Assembly (NCBI RefSeq): GCF_000723465.1
Contig: NZ_HF545617.1
Span: forward strand, 496,001-560,000
Length of the DNA stretch: 64,000 nucleotides
Direction of reading: 5' to 3'
DNA from: Ruminococcus bicirculans (ex Wegman et al. 2014)
Lineage (GTDB): Bacteria; Bacillota; Clostridia; Oscillospirales; Ruminococcaceae
Numbering within the stretch: position 1 is the first letter of the stretch; each line of letters starts with the position of its first letter. Positions 27,400-35,290 of this stretch are shown here, piece after piece. Under the pieces are notes generated by a model, which was not told where the DNA came from, made no database searches, and was given only the letters and a program-made list of their open reading frames with translations. Position numbers and translations under genes: made by a program.

Positions 27400-28161
27400 A
27401 TGGAAATAAACAGAGAATTGTCTAAGCGGCAGTTTATGCAAAAGGAAAATGACTATCATCATTCACCATATGAAACGGAACTGGAATTTTATTCTGCGGT
27501 GCGGGAGGGCGACCTTGAAACGGTCAAACGTTTGTATACGCCGCTGGATACAAACGGAAAGGGCAGACTCAGCAAAGACGAACTTAGAAACGTCAAGTAT
27601 CATCTTGTCATAACCATAGCTATGCTGTGCAGGTTTTGCATCGAGGGTGGACTTGACCCGGAAACTGCGTATACCATAAGCGATATATACATTAATAAAT
27701 GTGATGAGTGCCGCAATGAAGAAAGCGTTATGGCTGTACACAAAGAAGTCATCGTTTATTATACAAAGCAAATGAAAAAGGCTGCGTCACAGAACGTTTA
27801 CTCAAAGCATATTCTTATGTGCTTTGACTGTATTTTCGATAATATTTACAAGGGCGTGACCGTCAATCAGATAGCTGATGAACTGAACATAACGCCTCAG
27901 TATCTTTCAAAGCTTTTCAGAGAGGAAGTTGGCGTAAAGATCTCTGATTTCATTATGTCAAAAAGGATACAAGCGGCTGAAAATATGCTGAGATATTCTG
28001 AATATAGTCCGCTTGATATAGCCAATTATCTTGCTTTCAGCTCGCACAGCCATTTTATTGCCTGCTTTAAGAAACAGACAGGACTTACGCCGAAACAGTA
28101 TAGAGATCAGTTTTTCCGTGCAAACTGGAACAAGCATAGCACAAGCAGATCGAAAATATAA
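27400..28161 (+). CDS. AraC-family transcriptional regulator
   Basis: The ATG at 27400 is chosen because AGGGGGTG ends six bases upstream; a GTG at 27391 overlaps that site. The C-terminal 100 residues carry the paired AraC helix-turn-helices: VTVNQIADELNITPQYLSKL and SPLDIANYLAFSSHSHFIAC, with GLTPKQYRDQF at the end. The N-terminal 150 residues are helical and are not a cupin; they are typical of Clostridial AraC proteins that sense sugars through partner proteins. Position between the binding protein and GH16 suggests local control of beta-glucan genes. Confidence 0.85.
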   Translation: MEINRELSKRQFMQKENDYHHSPYETELEFYSAVREGDLETVKRLYTPLDTNGKGRLSKDELRNVKYHLVITIAMLCRFCIEGGLDPETAYTISDIYINKCDECRNEESVMAVHKEVIVYYTKQMKKAASQNVYSKHILMCFDCIFDNIYKGVTVNQIADELNITPQYLSKLFREEVGVKISDFIMSKRIQAAENMLRYSEYSPLDIANYLAFSSHSHFIACFKKQTGLTPKQYRDQFFRANWNKHSTSRSKI

Positions 28162-28275
28162 GTTGATGTTAATAATCTGATATTTGCATTACTTTTCTGA
28201 TATAAATATCACATTTGTTGATTTATAATACTTATAGAAGATAAAATTCTGATATTTATTCGGAGGTAATGAAAA

Positions 28276-29043
28276 ATGAAAAAAGTTTTGGCTATGTCGA
28301 TTCTCACAATGATAGTTATGTCTATGGGTGGCTGCGGTGCTTCATCTGACAGCAGTTCTTCGCAAGATGTCAGCAGCAAGGCGGAAACGGAAAGCAATTC
28401 TCCATACACGGTTGAGGCAGATTTCAGCAAGGGTGCGTCAAATGATTTTTCCATTTCAGCAGGCTGGTCAAATGGTGATCCGTTCAACTGTTCGTGGAGC
28501 GAAGATAATGTAACTTTCAATGACGGAAAAATGCAGCTTACCATTGACAGTATGGGCGATTCCGAAGCGTACAGAGGCGGCGAGTATCGTTCAAAGGAAA
28601 ACTATGGCTATGGACTTTATGAGGTATCGATGAAAGCCATAAAGAATGACGGCGTTGTATCATCGTTCTTTACATACACAGGCCCGTCGGAGGATAATCC
28701 TTGGGACGAAATAGATGTTGAAGTCCTTGGCAAGGATACAACAAAGGTGCAGTTCAATTACTACACCAATGGTGTTGGCAAGCACGAATATATGTATGAT
28801 CTTGGATTTGACGCTTCTGAGGATTTTCACACTTACGCATTTGAGTGGAAAGAGGACAGCATAACTTGGTATGTTGACGGAAAGGAAGCATACAAGGCTA
28901 CTGAAAATCTGCCTGTTACGCCTGGTAAAATAATGATGAATGCGTGGAACGGCATTGGCGTTGACAGCTGGCTGAAAGCCTTTGACGGCACAGTTCCGCT
29001 TACAGCGGAATATGAGTGGGCAAGGTTTACGGCAGAAAAGTAA
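28276..29043 (+). CDS. GH16 beta-1,3-1,4-glucanase (lichenase-like), lipid-anchored
   Basis: A 255-residue protein with GGAGG upstream. Signal peptide with lipobox MSMGGC. The GH16 catalytic signature DEIDVEVLG is complete: nucleophile E145, D147 and acid/base E149. [20 protein letters not shown] fits lichenases. It should degrade mixed-linkage beta-glucans at the cell surface, feeding the adjacent binding protein and the cytoplasmic GH5. A 19-bp-stem terminator follows. Confidence 0.88.
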   Translation: MKKVLAMSILTMIVMSMGGCGASSDSSSSQDVSSKAETESNSPYTVEADFSKGASNDFSISAGWSNGDPFNCSWSEDNVTFNDGKMQLTIDSMGDSEAYRGGEYRSKENYGYGLYEVSMKAIKNDGVVSSFFTYTGPSEDNPWDEIDVEVLGKDTTKVQFNYYTNGVGKHEYMYDLGFDASEDFHTYAFEWKEDSITWYVDGKEAYKATENLPVTPGKIMMNAWNGIGVDSWLKAFDGTVPLTAEYEWARFTAEK

Positions 29044-29108
29044 AGTGATCCGCATATTATGCTTGCGTTTATGTCTTGATTTTTTTTAGTTAATGATATT
29101 GATATTTG

Positions 29109-29160
29109 AACCGACCCCATTCGCTAGGTCAAAAAGTCTAGCGAATGGGGTCGGTTTATT
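29109..29160 (+). terminator. Strong 19-bp terminator hairpin after GH16
   Basis: AACCGACCCCATTCGCTAG (29109-29127) pairs perfectly with 29138-29156; a 10-nt loop contains A5 and a T-rich tail follows. Confidence 0.85.
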
Positions 29161-29271
29161 TTACAAAGATAAACTCCATATATTAACTTTTCTCATGAGC
29201 CTGACTATTTATGATATCATGAGTATATTTCTGTATAGGGGCGTTTTTTGCTATAATTTTCATTTATATTC

Positions 29272-30450
29272 TCACATCTCAACTTCTCGGTTATACGCCT
29301 CAGCCCCCTCGACATACAGTGTTCTCATTTCTTCAAACGAGTCGCTTGGGGATAGGATAACGCCGTCTTTGCCGAACTTATTGAAATAGTATTTGACTTG
29401 GATAGGCGGGGAGATGAACTCGTTGACAGCGTTGGGCTTGGGCTTTTCATTGCCTTTTAGTATGGGGCGCTGATAGAGTATTTTGCCGAACATTTCAACG
29501 CCTTTTTCGGTGAGGTACACTTTGGAGATATCGCTCTCATCACTGCCAAAACGTGGGTCGCTGAGTAGGTGCTTCACGGACTTGACGTGACCCTCTTTCA
29601 GCCGTTCGTATTCGGTGACGGAGGAGTATTCCTTTTGGCTGAGCTTTTCTGCGATGCTTAGTCCGCTCAATCTGCTTATGCGATAGCTGTCGGCTTTGAA
29701 CTCTTTGCCTGCGCTTTTTTCGTCGGACAGGCAGACAAGATAATTATACATCTTATATTCGTCGCTGACGATACGGTAGGGGATAAGCCTTATGCGGCGC
29801 TTTTCACGGCTGTACATATTAGAATATGCGTAAATGAAGCTGTAATATCTGCTGCCGTTTTGTTTGATGACTTCATTTATTTTTATGATATTGTCGGCGA
29901 AAATGAGCCTTTCACGTTCGCAATCTGACAGCAGGGCATAGTCCTCATACACGGCTTTCAGAAATCTTCTTAGGGTCGAGCTGTACACTTTGTTTTCATA
30001 ATAAAGGTCATCACTGCTCAGTGTATCGTAAAGGTCACGGCATATGCTGAGCCTTACTCGCACTGCATTTTCGGTCTTGGTCTTTTCGTATTTTGCAGAG
30101 AGCTTTGAGATAAGATAGCTTTTTATTATCTCCTTGCTTTTATCATCAAGGCTGTCATCGATCTCCTCGATCTGCCATTTTACGAATGCGTTCAGAAGTG
30201 GGATACCAATATATTTATAGTTATCGTCACTTTTGTATTTTAATGATGCGATATATGCTGAATCAAATATACTTGTGAGAAATGAGGACATTGATACGCT
30301 GCCGTTAGGGGAAAGGCTTGTTTCAAATATGGACTTGTCCTTGATAATGACGGAATATGCAGAGGGTGAGAGGGGTATGGATTGCACCTCTGCGATATAT
30401 GGTACGCCGTCCTCACGCTTGGGCAGAAATGTGCTTGGGGTCATGCTCAT
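29272..30450 (-). CDS. WYL-domain accessory protein of the type VI-D locus (WYL1-like)
   Basis: A 392-residue protein. The ATG at 30450 is selected because AGAGGTGAT lies four bases upstream. The N-terminus (MTPSTFLPKREDGVPYIA) fits the ribbon-helix-helix-like segment of WYL1 proteins; the central part holds the WYL-type beta strands (RIRLIPYRIVSDEYKMYNYL, residues about 215-235), and a C-terminal helical extension follows. It is divergent from the array and cas13d. Related WYL1 proteins associated with Cas13d have been reported to bind RNA and enhance Cas13d activity. Here it has its own near-consensus promoter and no shared operon with cas13d. Confidence 0.82.
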   Translation of the reverse strand: MSMTPSTFLPKREDGVPYIAEVQSIPLSPSAYSVIIKDKSIFETSLSPNGSVSMSSFLTSIFDSAYIASLKYKSDDNYKYIGIPLLNAFVKWQIEEIDDSLDDKSKEIIKSYLISKLSAKYEKTKTENAVRVRLSICRDLYDTLSSDDLYYENKVYSSTLRRFLKAVYEDYALLSDCERERLIFADNIIKINEVIKQNGSRYYSFIYAYSNMYSREKRRIRLIPYRIVSDEYKMYNYLVCLSDEKSAGKEFKADSYRISRLSGLSIAEKLSQKEYSSVTEYERLKEGHVKSVKHLLSDPRFGSDESDISKVYLTEKGVEMFGKILYQRPILKGNEKPKPNAVNEFISPPIQVKYYFNKFGKDGVILSPSDSFEEMRTLYVEGAEAYNREVEM

Positions 30451-30470
30451 TTTTATCACCTCTTGTATCC

Positions 30471-30498
30471 ATTATATCACAAATGTACTTTTTGTCAA
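30471..30498 (-). promoter_or_regulatory. Promoter of the WYL1-like gene
   Basis: Minus strand TTGACA (complement of 30493-30498), 16 nt, TATAAT (complement of 30471-30476). The transcript would start about 15 nt before the ATG. Confidence 0.75.
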
Positions 30499-30614
30499 TA
30501 TCATAGAAAATTATTTTGTTGAAATTGTGATATAAATGCCGTAAAAACGTGATAAATGTGCAAAAACATAGACAAAAAAGTTTTTGAAAATTACACTTTT
30601 GTTGACGATGATAA

Positions 30615-30630
30615 GGTGGTATAATGTATA
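30615..30630 (+). promoter_or_regulatory. Extended -10 promoter for the mini-ORF leader
   Basis: TGGTATAAT with TATAAT at 30620-30625 and the TG extension at 30617-30618. The upstream -35 is poor (TTGACG at 30602 is only 12 nt away). Confidence 0.5.
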
Positions 30631-30657
30631 CAGAACAAAGGACAGGAGGTGATAAAA

Positions 30658-30738
30658 ATGGGAAAGACGATCCTTACGACTATCCTTATAGCCGTACTTG
30701 ACTGCGCTATCGCAGCTGTCAAGGAGCTTGGGGACTGA
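30658..30738 (+). CDS. 26-residue hydrophobic peptide in the Cas13d locus leader
   Basis: The ATG is preceded by ACAGGAGGTGATAAAA, one of the best ribosome sites in the window. The product MGKTILTTILIAVLDCAIAA then VKELGD is a short hydrophobic helix with a charged end, like small membrane peptides or type I toxins. It is separated by one base from the next ORF start. Not a known cas gene; it could also be a leader peptide. Confidence 0.45.
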   Translation: MGKTILTTILIAVLDCAIAAVKELGD

Positions 30739-30739
30739 G

Positions 30740-30802
30740 ATGAATTTACAACAGACAGGAGGTGATGAAAATGCTTTATGTAAAACAGCCACTTTCTATT
30801 GA
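30740..30802 (+). CDS. 20-residue ORF, possibly coupled to the upstream peptide
   Basis: Starts one base after the previous stop and encodes MNLQQTGGDENALCKTATFY. Inside it a second perfect AGGAGGTGAT (30757-30766) precedes an alternative ATG at 30771 encoding MLYVKQPLSIDICV. The two ribosome sites at 30645 and 30757 look duplicated. Which frame is used is unclear; it overlaps the array promoter. Confidence 0.3.
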   Translation: MNLQQTGGDENALCKTATFY

Positions 30803-30827
30803 CATTTGTGTCTGAAAATGGTATAAT
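30799..30827 (+). promoter_or_regulatory. Consensus promoter of the CRISPR array
   Basis: TTGACA (30799-30804), exactly 17 nt, TATAAT (30822-30827), a perfect sigma-A-type match. Expected start near 30834, about 70 nt before the partial repeat and 108 nt before the first complete repeat. The array is oriented for transcription to the right (repeats end in AAAAC before spacers). Confidence 0.8.
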
Positions 30828-30903
30828 ATATACATTAAAGCGTCGATAAAATAAGTTTGGTGTTTTATTACAGAATATCATTGATTATTTTGTCAACTTT
30901 GAC

Positions 30904-30920
30904 CTACTACACTAGTGCAA
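30904..30920 (+). repeat. Truncated leading direct repeat
   Basis: CTACTACACTAGTGC followed by AA equals the first 15-17 nt of the 36-nt repeat. It begins 38 nt before the first full repeat instead of 66, as if 28 bp spanning the repeat 3' half and part of a spacer were deleted. Confidence 0.65.
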
Positions 30921-30941
30921 TAGCTTCTCTGTTAGCTCTAG

Positions 30942-31175
30942 CTACTATACTGGTGCGAATTTGCACTAGTCTAAAATGCTATCTGTGTTACTTTCATAAA
31001 TTTTTCCCTACTACACTGGTGCGAATTTGCACTAGTCTAAAACTCATTAATAGATTTAGTTTTATCAAGACTGCTACTACACTAGTGCGAATTTGCACTA
31101 GTCTAAAACGAAACACCTGTGTTAGGCGTGTCAGGAACTCTACTACATTGGTGCGAATTTGCACCAACTGGCAAA
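30942..31175 (+). CRISPR. Type VI-D CRISPR array: 4 repeats of 36 nt, 3 spacers of 30 nt
   Basis: Repeats at 30942-30977, 31008-31043, 31074-31109 and a degenerate one at 31140-31175. The repeat starts CTACTACACTGGTGCGAAT and ends GCACTAGTCTAAAAC; GTGC...GCAC pair as the Cas13d crRNA stem, and the 3' AAAAC precedes the spacer. The first repeat ends in T instead of C. The last keeps about 25 nt and then diverges, marking the trailer end. Spacers are 30978-31007, 31044-31073 and 31110-31139, all exactly 30 nt. No spacer target was searched. Confidence 0.96.
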
Positions 31176-31203
31176 GTCTAACATCAAAAATAACAAATAA
31201 AAA

Positions 31204-31232
31204 ATCCCTTAACGCTCAATGCGCTAAGGGAT
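31204..31232 (-). terminator. Hairpin between array and cas13d, terminator in minus orientation
   Basis: ATCCCTTA (31204-31211) and TAAGGGAT (31225-31232) with an inner CGC/GCG pairing. The T-run is only on the minus strand (A-rich 31197-31204), so it would stop antisense transcription coming from cas13d, not the array transcript. Confidence 0.5.
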
Positions 31233-31255
31233 AACTAATATAAGGAGTGATATTT

Positions 31256-34012
31256 ATGGCAAAAAAGAATAAAATGAAGCCTAGAGAGCTGCGTGAGGCT
31301 CAGAAAAAAGCCAGACAGCTCAAAGCGGCTGAGATAAATAATAACGCTGTTCCTGCAATCGCTGCCATGCCTGCTGCAGAGGCTGCTGCACCTGCGGCAG
31401 AGAAGAAAAAATCCTCCGTAAAGGCGGCAGGAATGAAGTCTATTCTTGTCAGTGAAAATAAAATGTACATAACCTCTTTCGGCAAGGGCAATTCTGCGGT
31501 GCTTGAATATGAGGTGGATAATAATGACTACAACAAAACTCAGCTTTCCTCAAAGGACAACAGTAATATCGAGCTCTGTGATGTAGGCAAAGTAAACATC
31601 ACTTTTTCGAGCAGACGTGGCTTTGAGAGCGGTGTGGAGATAAACACTTCAAACCCTACTCACAGAAGCGGTGAAAGCTCGTCTGTAAGAGGGGATATGC
31701 TGGGGCTTAAATCGGAGCTTGAAAAGCGCTTTTTCGGCAAGAATTTTGATGATAATATACATATCCAGCTTATTTACAACATTCTGGATATCGAAAAGAT
31801 ACTTGCAGTGTATGTGACGAATATCGTTTATGCACTGAACAATATGCTTGGGGAAGGCGATGAGAGCAATTACGATTTCATGGGGTATCTTTCCACATTT
31901 AACACTTATAAAGTTTTTACTAATCCTAATGGCAGCACTTTATCCGACGATAAGAAAGAGAATATCAGAAAAAGTCTTAGCAAATTCAATGCCCTGCTGA
32001 AAACTAAGCGTCTTGGCTATTTCGGCCTTGAAGAGCCAAAGACAAAGGATACAAGAGCTTCGGAAGCATACAAAAAGCGTGTTTATCATATGCTTGCAAT
32101 TGTGGGGCAGATAAGACAGTGTGTTTTTCATGATAAATCGGGTGCAAAAAGATTTGACCTTTACAGTTTTATTAACAATATTGATCCCGAATACAGAGAA
32201 ACCCTTGACTATCTTGTAGATGAGAGATTTGATTCTATAAATAAGGGCTTTATCCAGGGCAACAAGGTCAATATCAGCTTGCTTATTGATATGATGAAAG
32301 GCTATGAGGCTGATGATATCATACGCCTTTATTACGATTTCATTGTGCTTAAATCTCAGAAAAATCTCGGTTTTTCTATCAAAAAGCTTCGTGAGAAAAT
32401 GCTGGACGAATACGGCTTCAGATTTAAGGACAAGCAATATGACTCTGTGCGCTCAAAGATGTACAAGCTTATGGATTTTCTGCTTTTCTGCAACTACTAC
32501 AGAAATGACATTGCCGCAGGCGAATCTCTTGTGCGCAAACTGCGTTTTTCAATGACCGATGATGAAAAAGAGGGGATATATGCTGATGAAGCGGCAAAGC
32601 TTTGGGGCAAATTCAGGAATGATTTTGAAAATATCGCCGACCACATGAACGGTGACGTTATCAAGGAGCTTGGCAAGGCTGACATGGATTTTGATGAGAA
32701 AATTCTTGACAGCGAAAAGAAGAATGCGTCTGACCTTTTGTATTTCTCCAAAATGATATATATGCTCACATATTTTCTTGACGGCAAGGAGATAAACGAC
32801 CTTCTTACAACGCTTATCAGCAAGTTTGATAACATCAAGGAGTTTTTGAAGATAATGAAAAGCTCTGCTGTTGATGTTGAGTGTGAACTTACGGCGGGCT
32901 ACAAGCTGTTCAATGACAGCCAGAGGATAACCAACGAGCTTTTTATCGTAAAGAACATTGCTTCCATGAGAAAGCCTGCGGCTTCGGCGAAGCTTACGAT
33001 GTTCCGTGACGCACTGACTATACTCGGTATAGACGACAAGATCACGGACGATAGGATAAGCGAGATTCTAAAACTTAAAGAAAAAGGCAAGGGCATACAT
33101 GGCCTGAGAAATTTCATAACAAACAATGTTATCGAGTCCTCTCGGTTTGTATACCTTATCAAGTATGCGAACGCTCAGAAGATAAGAGAAGTGGCTAAGA
33201 ATGAGAAAGTTGTCATGTTTGTTCTTGGGGGTATCCCTGACACGCAGATAGAGCGTTATTACAAGAGTTGTGTGGAATTTCCTGACATGAACAGTTCTTT
33301 GGGAGTAAAGCGCAGTGAGCTTGCGAGAATGATAAAGAACATCAGCTTTGATGATTTCAAAAATGTGAAACAGCAGGCAAAGGGCAGAGAAAACGTGGCT
33401 AAGGAGAGGGCAAAGGCTGTTATCGGGCTTTATCTTACGGTCATGTATCTGCTGGTGAAAAATCTTGTGAATGTCAATGCAAGGTATGTTATTGCGATAC
33501 ACTGCCTTGAACGTGATTTTGGGCTGTATAAGGAGATAATTCCTGAGTTGGCTTCAAAGAACTTGAAAAATGACTACAGGATACTTTCACAGACGCTTTG
33601 TGAACTTTGTGATAAGTCGCCGAATTTGTTCTTGAAAAAGAACGAGCGGCTGCGCAAGTGCGTTGAAGTTGATATCAATAATGCAGACAGCAGCATGACA
33701 AGAAAATACCGCAACTGTATTGCTCATCTTACTGTAGTTCGTGAACTGAAAGAATACATAGGAGATATTTGTACAGTGGATTCTTACTTCTCCATTTATC
33801 ATTATGTTATGCAGCGCTGTATCACGAAAAGGGAAAATGACACAAAGCAAGAAGAGAAAATAAAGTATGAGGACGATCTTTTAAAAAATCACGGCTATAC
33901 GAAAGACTTTGTAAAGGCTCTCAACTCGCCGTTTGGATACAACATTCCGAGGTTTAAAAATCTTTCAATTGAGCAGTTGTTTGACAGAAATGAATATCTT
34001 ACTGAAAAGTAG
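31256..34012 (+). CDS. cas13d: Cas13d RNA-guided RNase (type VI-D effector)
   Basis: A 918-residue protein; the ATG at 31256 follows AAGGAGTGATATTT. Both HEPN catalytic motifs are present: R287-QCVF-H292 and R819-NCIA-H824 (R-x4-H). Conserved family segments include DMLGLKSELEKRFFG, NILDIEKILAVYVTNIVYA, FLDGKEINDLLTTLISKFDN and the C-terminal PFGYNIPRFKNLSIEQLFDR. The N-terminal 50 residues are a Lys/Ala-rich extension (AAMPAAEAAAPAAEKKK) that is longer than in several homologues. It processes pre-crRNA and cleaves target RNA with collateral activity. It is 80 nt downstream of the array; no cas1/cas2 nearby. Confidence 0.96.
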   Translation: MAKKNKMKPRELREAQKKARQLKAAEINNNAVPAIAAMPAAEAAAPAAEKKKSSVKAAGMKSILVSENKMYITSFGKGNSAVLEYEVDNNDYNKTQLSSKDNSNIELCDVGKVNITFSSRRGFESGVEINTSNPTHRSGESSSVRGDMLGLKSELEKRFFGKNFDDNIHIQLIYNILDIEKILAVYVTNIVYALNNMLGEGDESNYDFMGYLSTFNTYKVFTNPNGSTLSDDKKENIRKSLSKFNALLKTKRLGYFGLEEPKTKDTRASEAYKKRVYHMLAIVGQIRQCVFHDKSGAKRFDLYSFINNIDPEYRETLDYLVDERFDSINKGFIQGNKVNISLLIDMMKGYEADDIIRLYYDFIVLKSQKNLGFSIKKLREKMLDEYGFRFKDKQYDSVRSKMYKLMDFLLFCNYYRNDIAAGESLVRKLRFSMTDDEKEGIYADEAAKLWGKFRNDFENIADHMNGDVIKELGKADMDFDEKILDSEKKNASDLLYFSKMIYMLTYFLDGKEINDLLTTLISKFDNIKEFLKIMKSSAVDVECELTAGYKLFNDSQRITNELFIVKNIASMRKPAASAKLTMFRDALTILGIDDKITDDRISEILKLKEKGKGIHGLRNFITNNVIESSRFVYLIKYANAQKIREVAKNEKVVMFVLGGIPDTQIERYYKSCVEFPDMNSSLGVKRSELARMIKNISFDDFKNVKQQAKGRENVAKERAKAVIGLYLTVMYLLVKNLVNVNARYVIAIHCLERDFGLYKEIIPELASKNLKNDYRILSQTLCELCDKSPNLFLKKNERLRKCVEVDINNADSSMTRKYRNCIAHLTVVRELKEYIGDICTVDSYFSIYHYVMQRCITKRENDTKQEEKIKYEDDLLKNHGYTKDFVKALNSPFGYNIPRFKNLSIEQLFDRNEYLTEK

Positions 34013-34056
34013 CGTGGTGTAGATACCGCCGCTCTCTTGGGGGACAGGAGGTGGCG

Positions 34057-34125
34057 GTGATATTCATTCTTGTAAAAGACGTGGTGGATATTCTGTTTGA
34101 TTTGTTTTTTGGAAAGAAGAAGTAG
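34057..34125 (+). CDS. 22-residue amphipathic peptide after cas13d
   Basis: GACAGGAGGTGGCG precedes a GTG start; product MIFILVKDVVDILFDLFFGK and KK. The alternation of hydrophobic and acidic residues with a Lys tail resembles membrane-active small peptides. It is 44 nt after cas13d. Conservation would have to be shown; a chance ORF with a good ribosome site is possible. Confidence 0.35.
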   Translation: MIFILVKDVVDILFDLFFGKKK

Positions 34126-34411
34126 GACAAGTGAAAATCAGAGCGCTGTATGCAATGTGATGCGGATATCTACAAACGCTTAGCAGCATAAAGCTGATGA
34201 AGCTCCTTAAAAAGCTGAATATTTTTCGATTTTCTACCTCACCAGCGTCATTAGGGGAATAGTCCCAATCGTCTGTAGAAGCGATAACAACAGTATCGTT
34301 CTTAAAGTCAACTATAGCGCCAACACCATATGTAGTGATAAGCTGAGTTTTTCTTATATCTCCAACGGAGATCTTTTTGTTTGAATATGTTGATATGCCA
34401 TTCTTCTGCAT
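34064..34411 (-). pseudogene. N-terminal remnant of a DUF1998/DrmB-like defence protein
   Basis: Residues 15-50 (VGDIRKTQLITTYGVGAIVD, then NDTVVIASTDDWDYS) match the start of DUF1998 proteins such as DrmB of DISARM (R-x2-Q, T-[FY]-G-x-G-A-[IL]-[VI]-D). Homology ends about residue 70 and the rest of the frame looks random, so more than 500 residues are missing. In a second frame just upstream (complement of about 34390-34490, LERVESIEPRIRDYAEEW) may be the tail of the preceding gene of the same operon. It is a deletion scar of a second defence locus beside Cas13d. Confidence 0.55.
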
Positions 34412-34489
34412 AATCTCTTATTCTAGGCTCGATACTTTCGACACGTTCAAGCATGGTTCGTTTTATCTGCTCTATATCTTTATCATCAG

Positions 34490-34615
34490 CAGTTTTTCGA
34501 CGATGGCAGCAAAAATCCTGCTCTCACACAGAAGATCGTGGACAGCGTATCGAAACTTTCTGAGAATGATCAGAAGCTTGTGCTGGAGATTTCGGAGAGG
34601 TTGGGGAAAGATTGA
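34490..34615 (+). pseudogene. C-terminal fragment of an XRE-type regulator
   Basis: Encodes 41 residues, QFFDDGSKNPALTQKIVDSV to a stop, nearly identical to the C-terminus of the intact XRE gene at 39323-39640 (complement). The N-terminal HTH is absent and the fragment is joined directly to the DUF1998-linked remnant on the opposite strand, showing a recombination junction at about 34490. Confidence 0.75.
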
Positions 34616-34621
34616 ATCGAT

Positions 34622-34654
34622 AAAGTGCCTTAATGCTAGTCATAAGGCACTTTT
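34622..34654 (+). terminator. Terminator after the XRE fragment
   Basis: AAAGTGCCTTA (34622-34632) and TAAGGCACTTT (34643-34653), 11-bp perfect stem with T4. Confidence 0.75.
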
Positions 34655-34678
34655 GCTATGTGGAGCATACAAAAAAGA

Positions 34679-34820
34679 GTTACGCTTTTCTGTTCCTCAA
34701 AGCATAACCCTACTTGTTTAGTTAATACAAAAACTTCCCCTGCGGCGTTAAGTTCTGATAATAAAAAAGCCATGACGGACAATGCCCGTCACGGCGAGTG
34801 ACTGGTCGAGGTGACGGGAC
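34679..34820 (-). repeat. 142-bp direct repeat, copy 1 (tRNA-Pro flank)
   Basis: Nearly identical to 34865-35006. It includes the terminator hairpin, the CCA and the last 15 nt of tRNA-Pro, but the tRNA body is missing (the match ends at GTGACGGGAC). It is a tandem duplication of the sequence 3' to the tRNA. Confidence 0.85.
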
Positions 34821-34864
34821 GTTGAACAGTGGGTTCAAGCCTGCGTTTCGACCAAAATAAAAAG

Positions 34865-35006
34865 GTTACGCTTTTCGGTTTCTCAAAGCATAACCCTACT
34901 TGTTTAGGTAATACAAAAACTCCCCCTGCGGCGTTAAGTTCTGATAATAAAAAAGCCATGACGGACAATGCCCGTCACGGCGAGTGACTGGTCGAGGTGA
35001 CGGGAC
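34865..35006 (-). repeat. 142-bp direct repeat, copy 2, joined to intact tRNA-Pro
   Basis: Offset 186 bp from copy 1. It contains the functional terminator hairpin (GCCATGACGG 34955-34964, CCGTCACGGC 34972-34981, minus-strand T-run from 34947-34954). Confidence 0.85.
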
Positions 35007-35066
35007 TTGAACCCACGGCCTCTGCGTCCCGAACGCAGCGCTCTACCAAACTGAGCCACACCTCGA
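34989..35066 (-). tRNA. tRNA-Pro (anticodon CGG), CCA encoded
   Basis: The complement folds as a cloverleaf: acceptor TCGAGGT/ACCTCGA, D-arm with AGTTTGGTAGAGC, anticodon stem CTGCG/CGCAG around loop TTCGGGA, T-arm with GGTTCAAGTCC. Body 34992-35066, CCA at 34989-34991. Confidence 0.95.
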
Positions 35067-35210
35067 AATACCACTGTAATATTGTATCACACCCATCAAA
35101 CCTTGTCAAGGCGTTTTTTTCTGTTTTGTATCCTCTTTGCTTTTTTTACTGCGTTGACCTTTGGTGTATGACGAATTTATTGAAATCATTCTCATTGTAA
35201 CTTATTTTCA

Positions 35211-35239
35211 TTGACATATGCCTTGCGTTGTGATATTAT
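35211..35239 (+). promoter_or_regulatory. Promoter of the large surface protein gene
   Basis: TTGACA (35211-35216), 17 nt, TATTAT (35234-35239). Confidence 0.65.
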
Positions 35240-35290
35240 ATATATAAAGGTGTTCTCGTTTAAAAGTTTTTGTATGAGGTGATGAAATTG

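Noticed and set aside
33068-33502. 144-codon antisense frame inside cas13d
   Set aside because: It is a shadow of the cas13d codons, with no ribosome site and Cys/His/Leu-rich random composition.
29272-34012. cas1, cas2 or a second Cas effector near the array
   Set aside because: None found among the frames on either side; the only neighbours are WYL1 and remnants.
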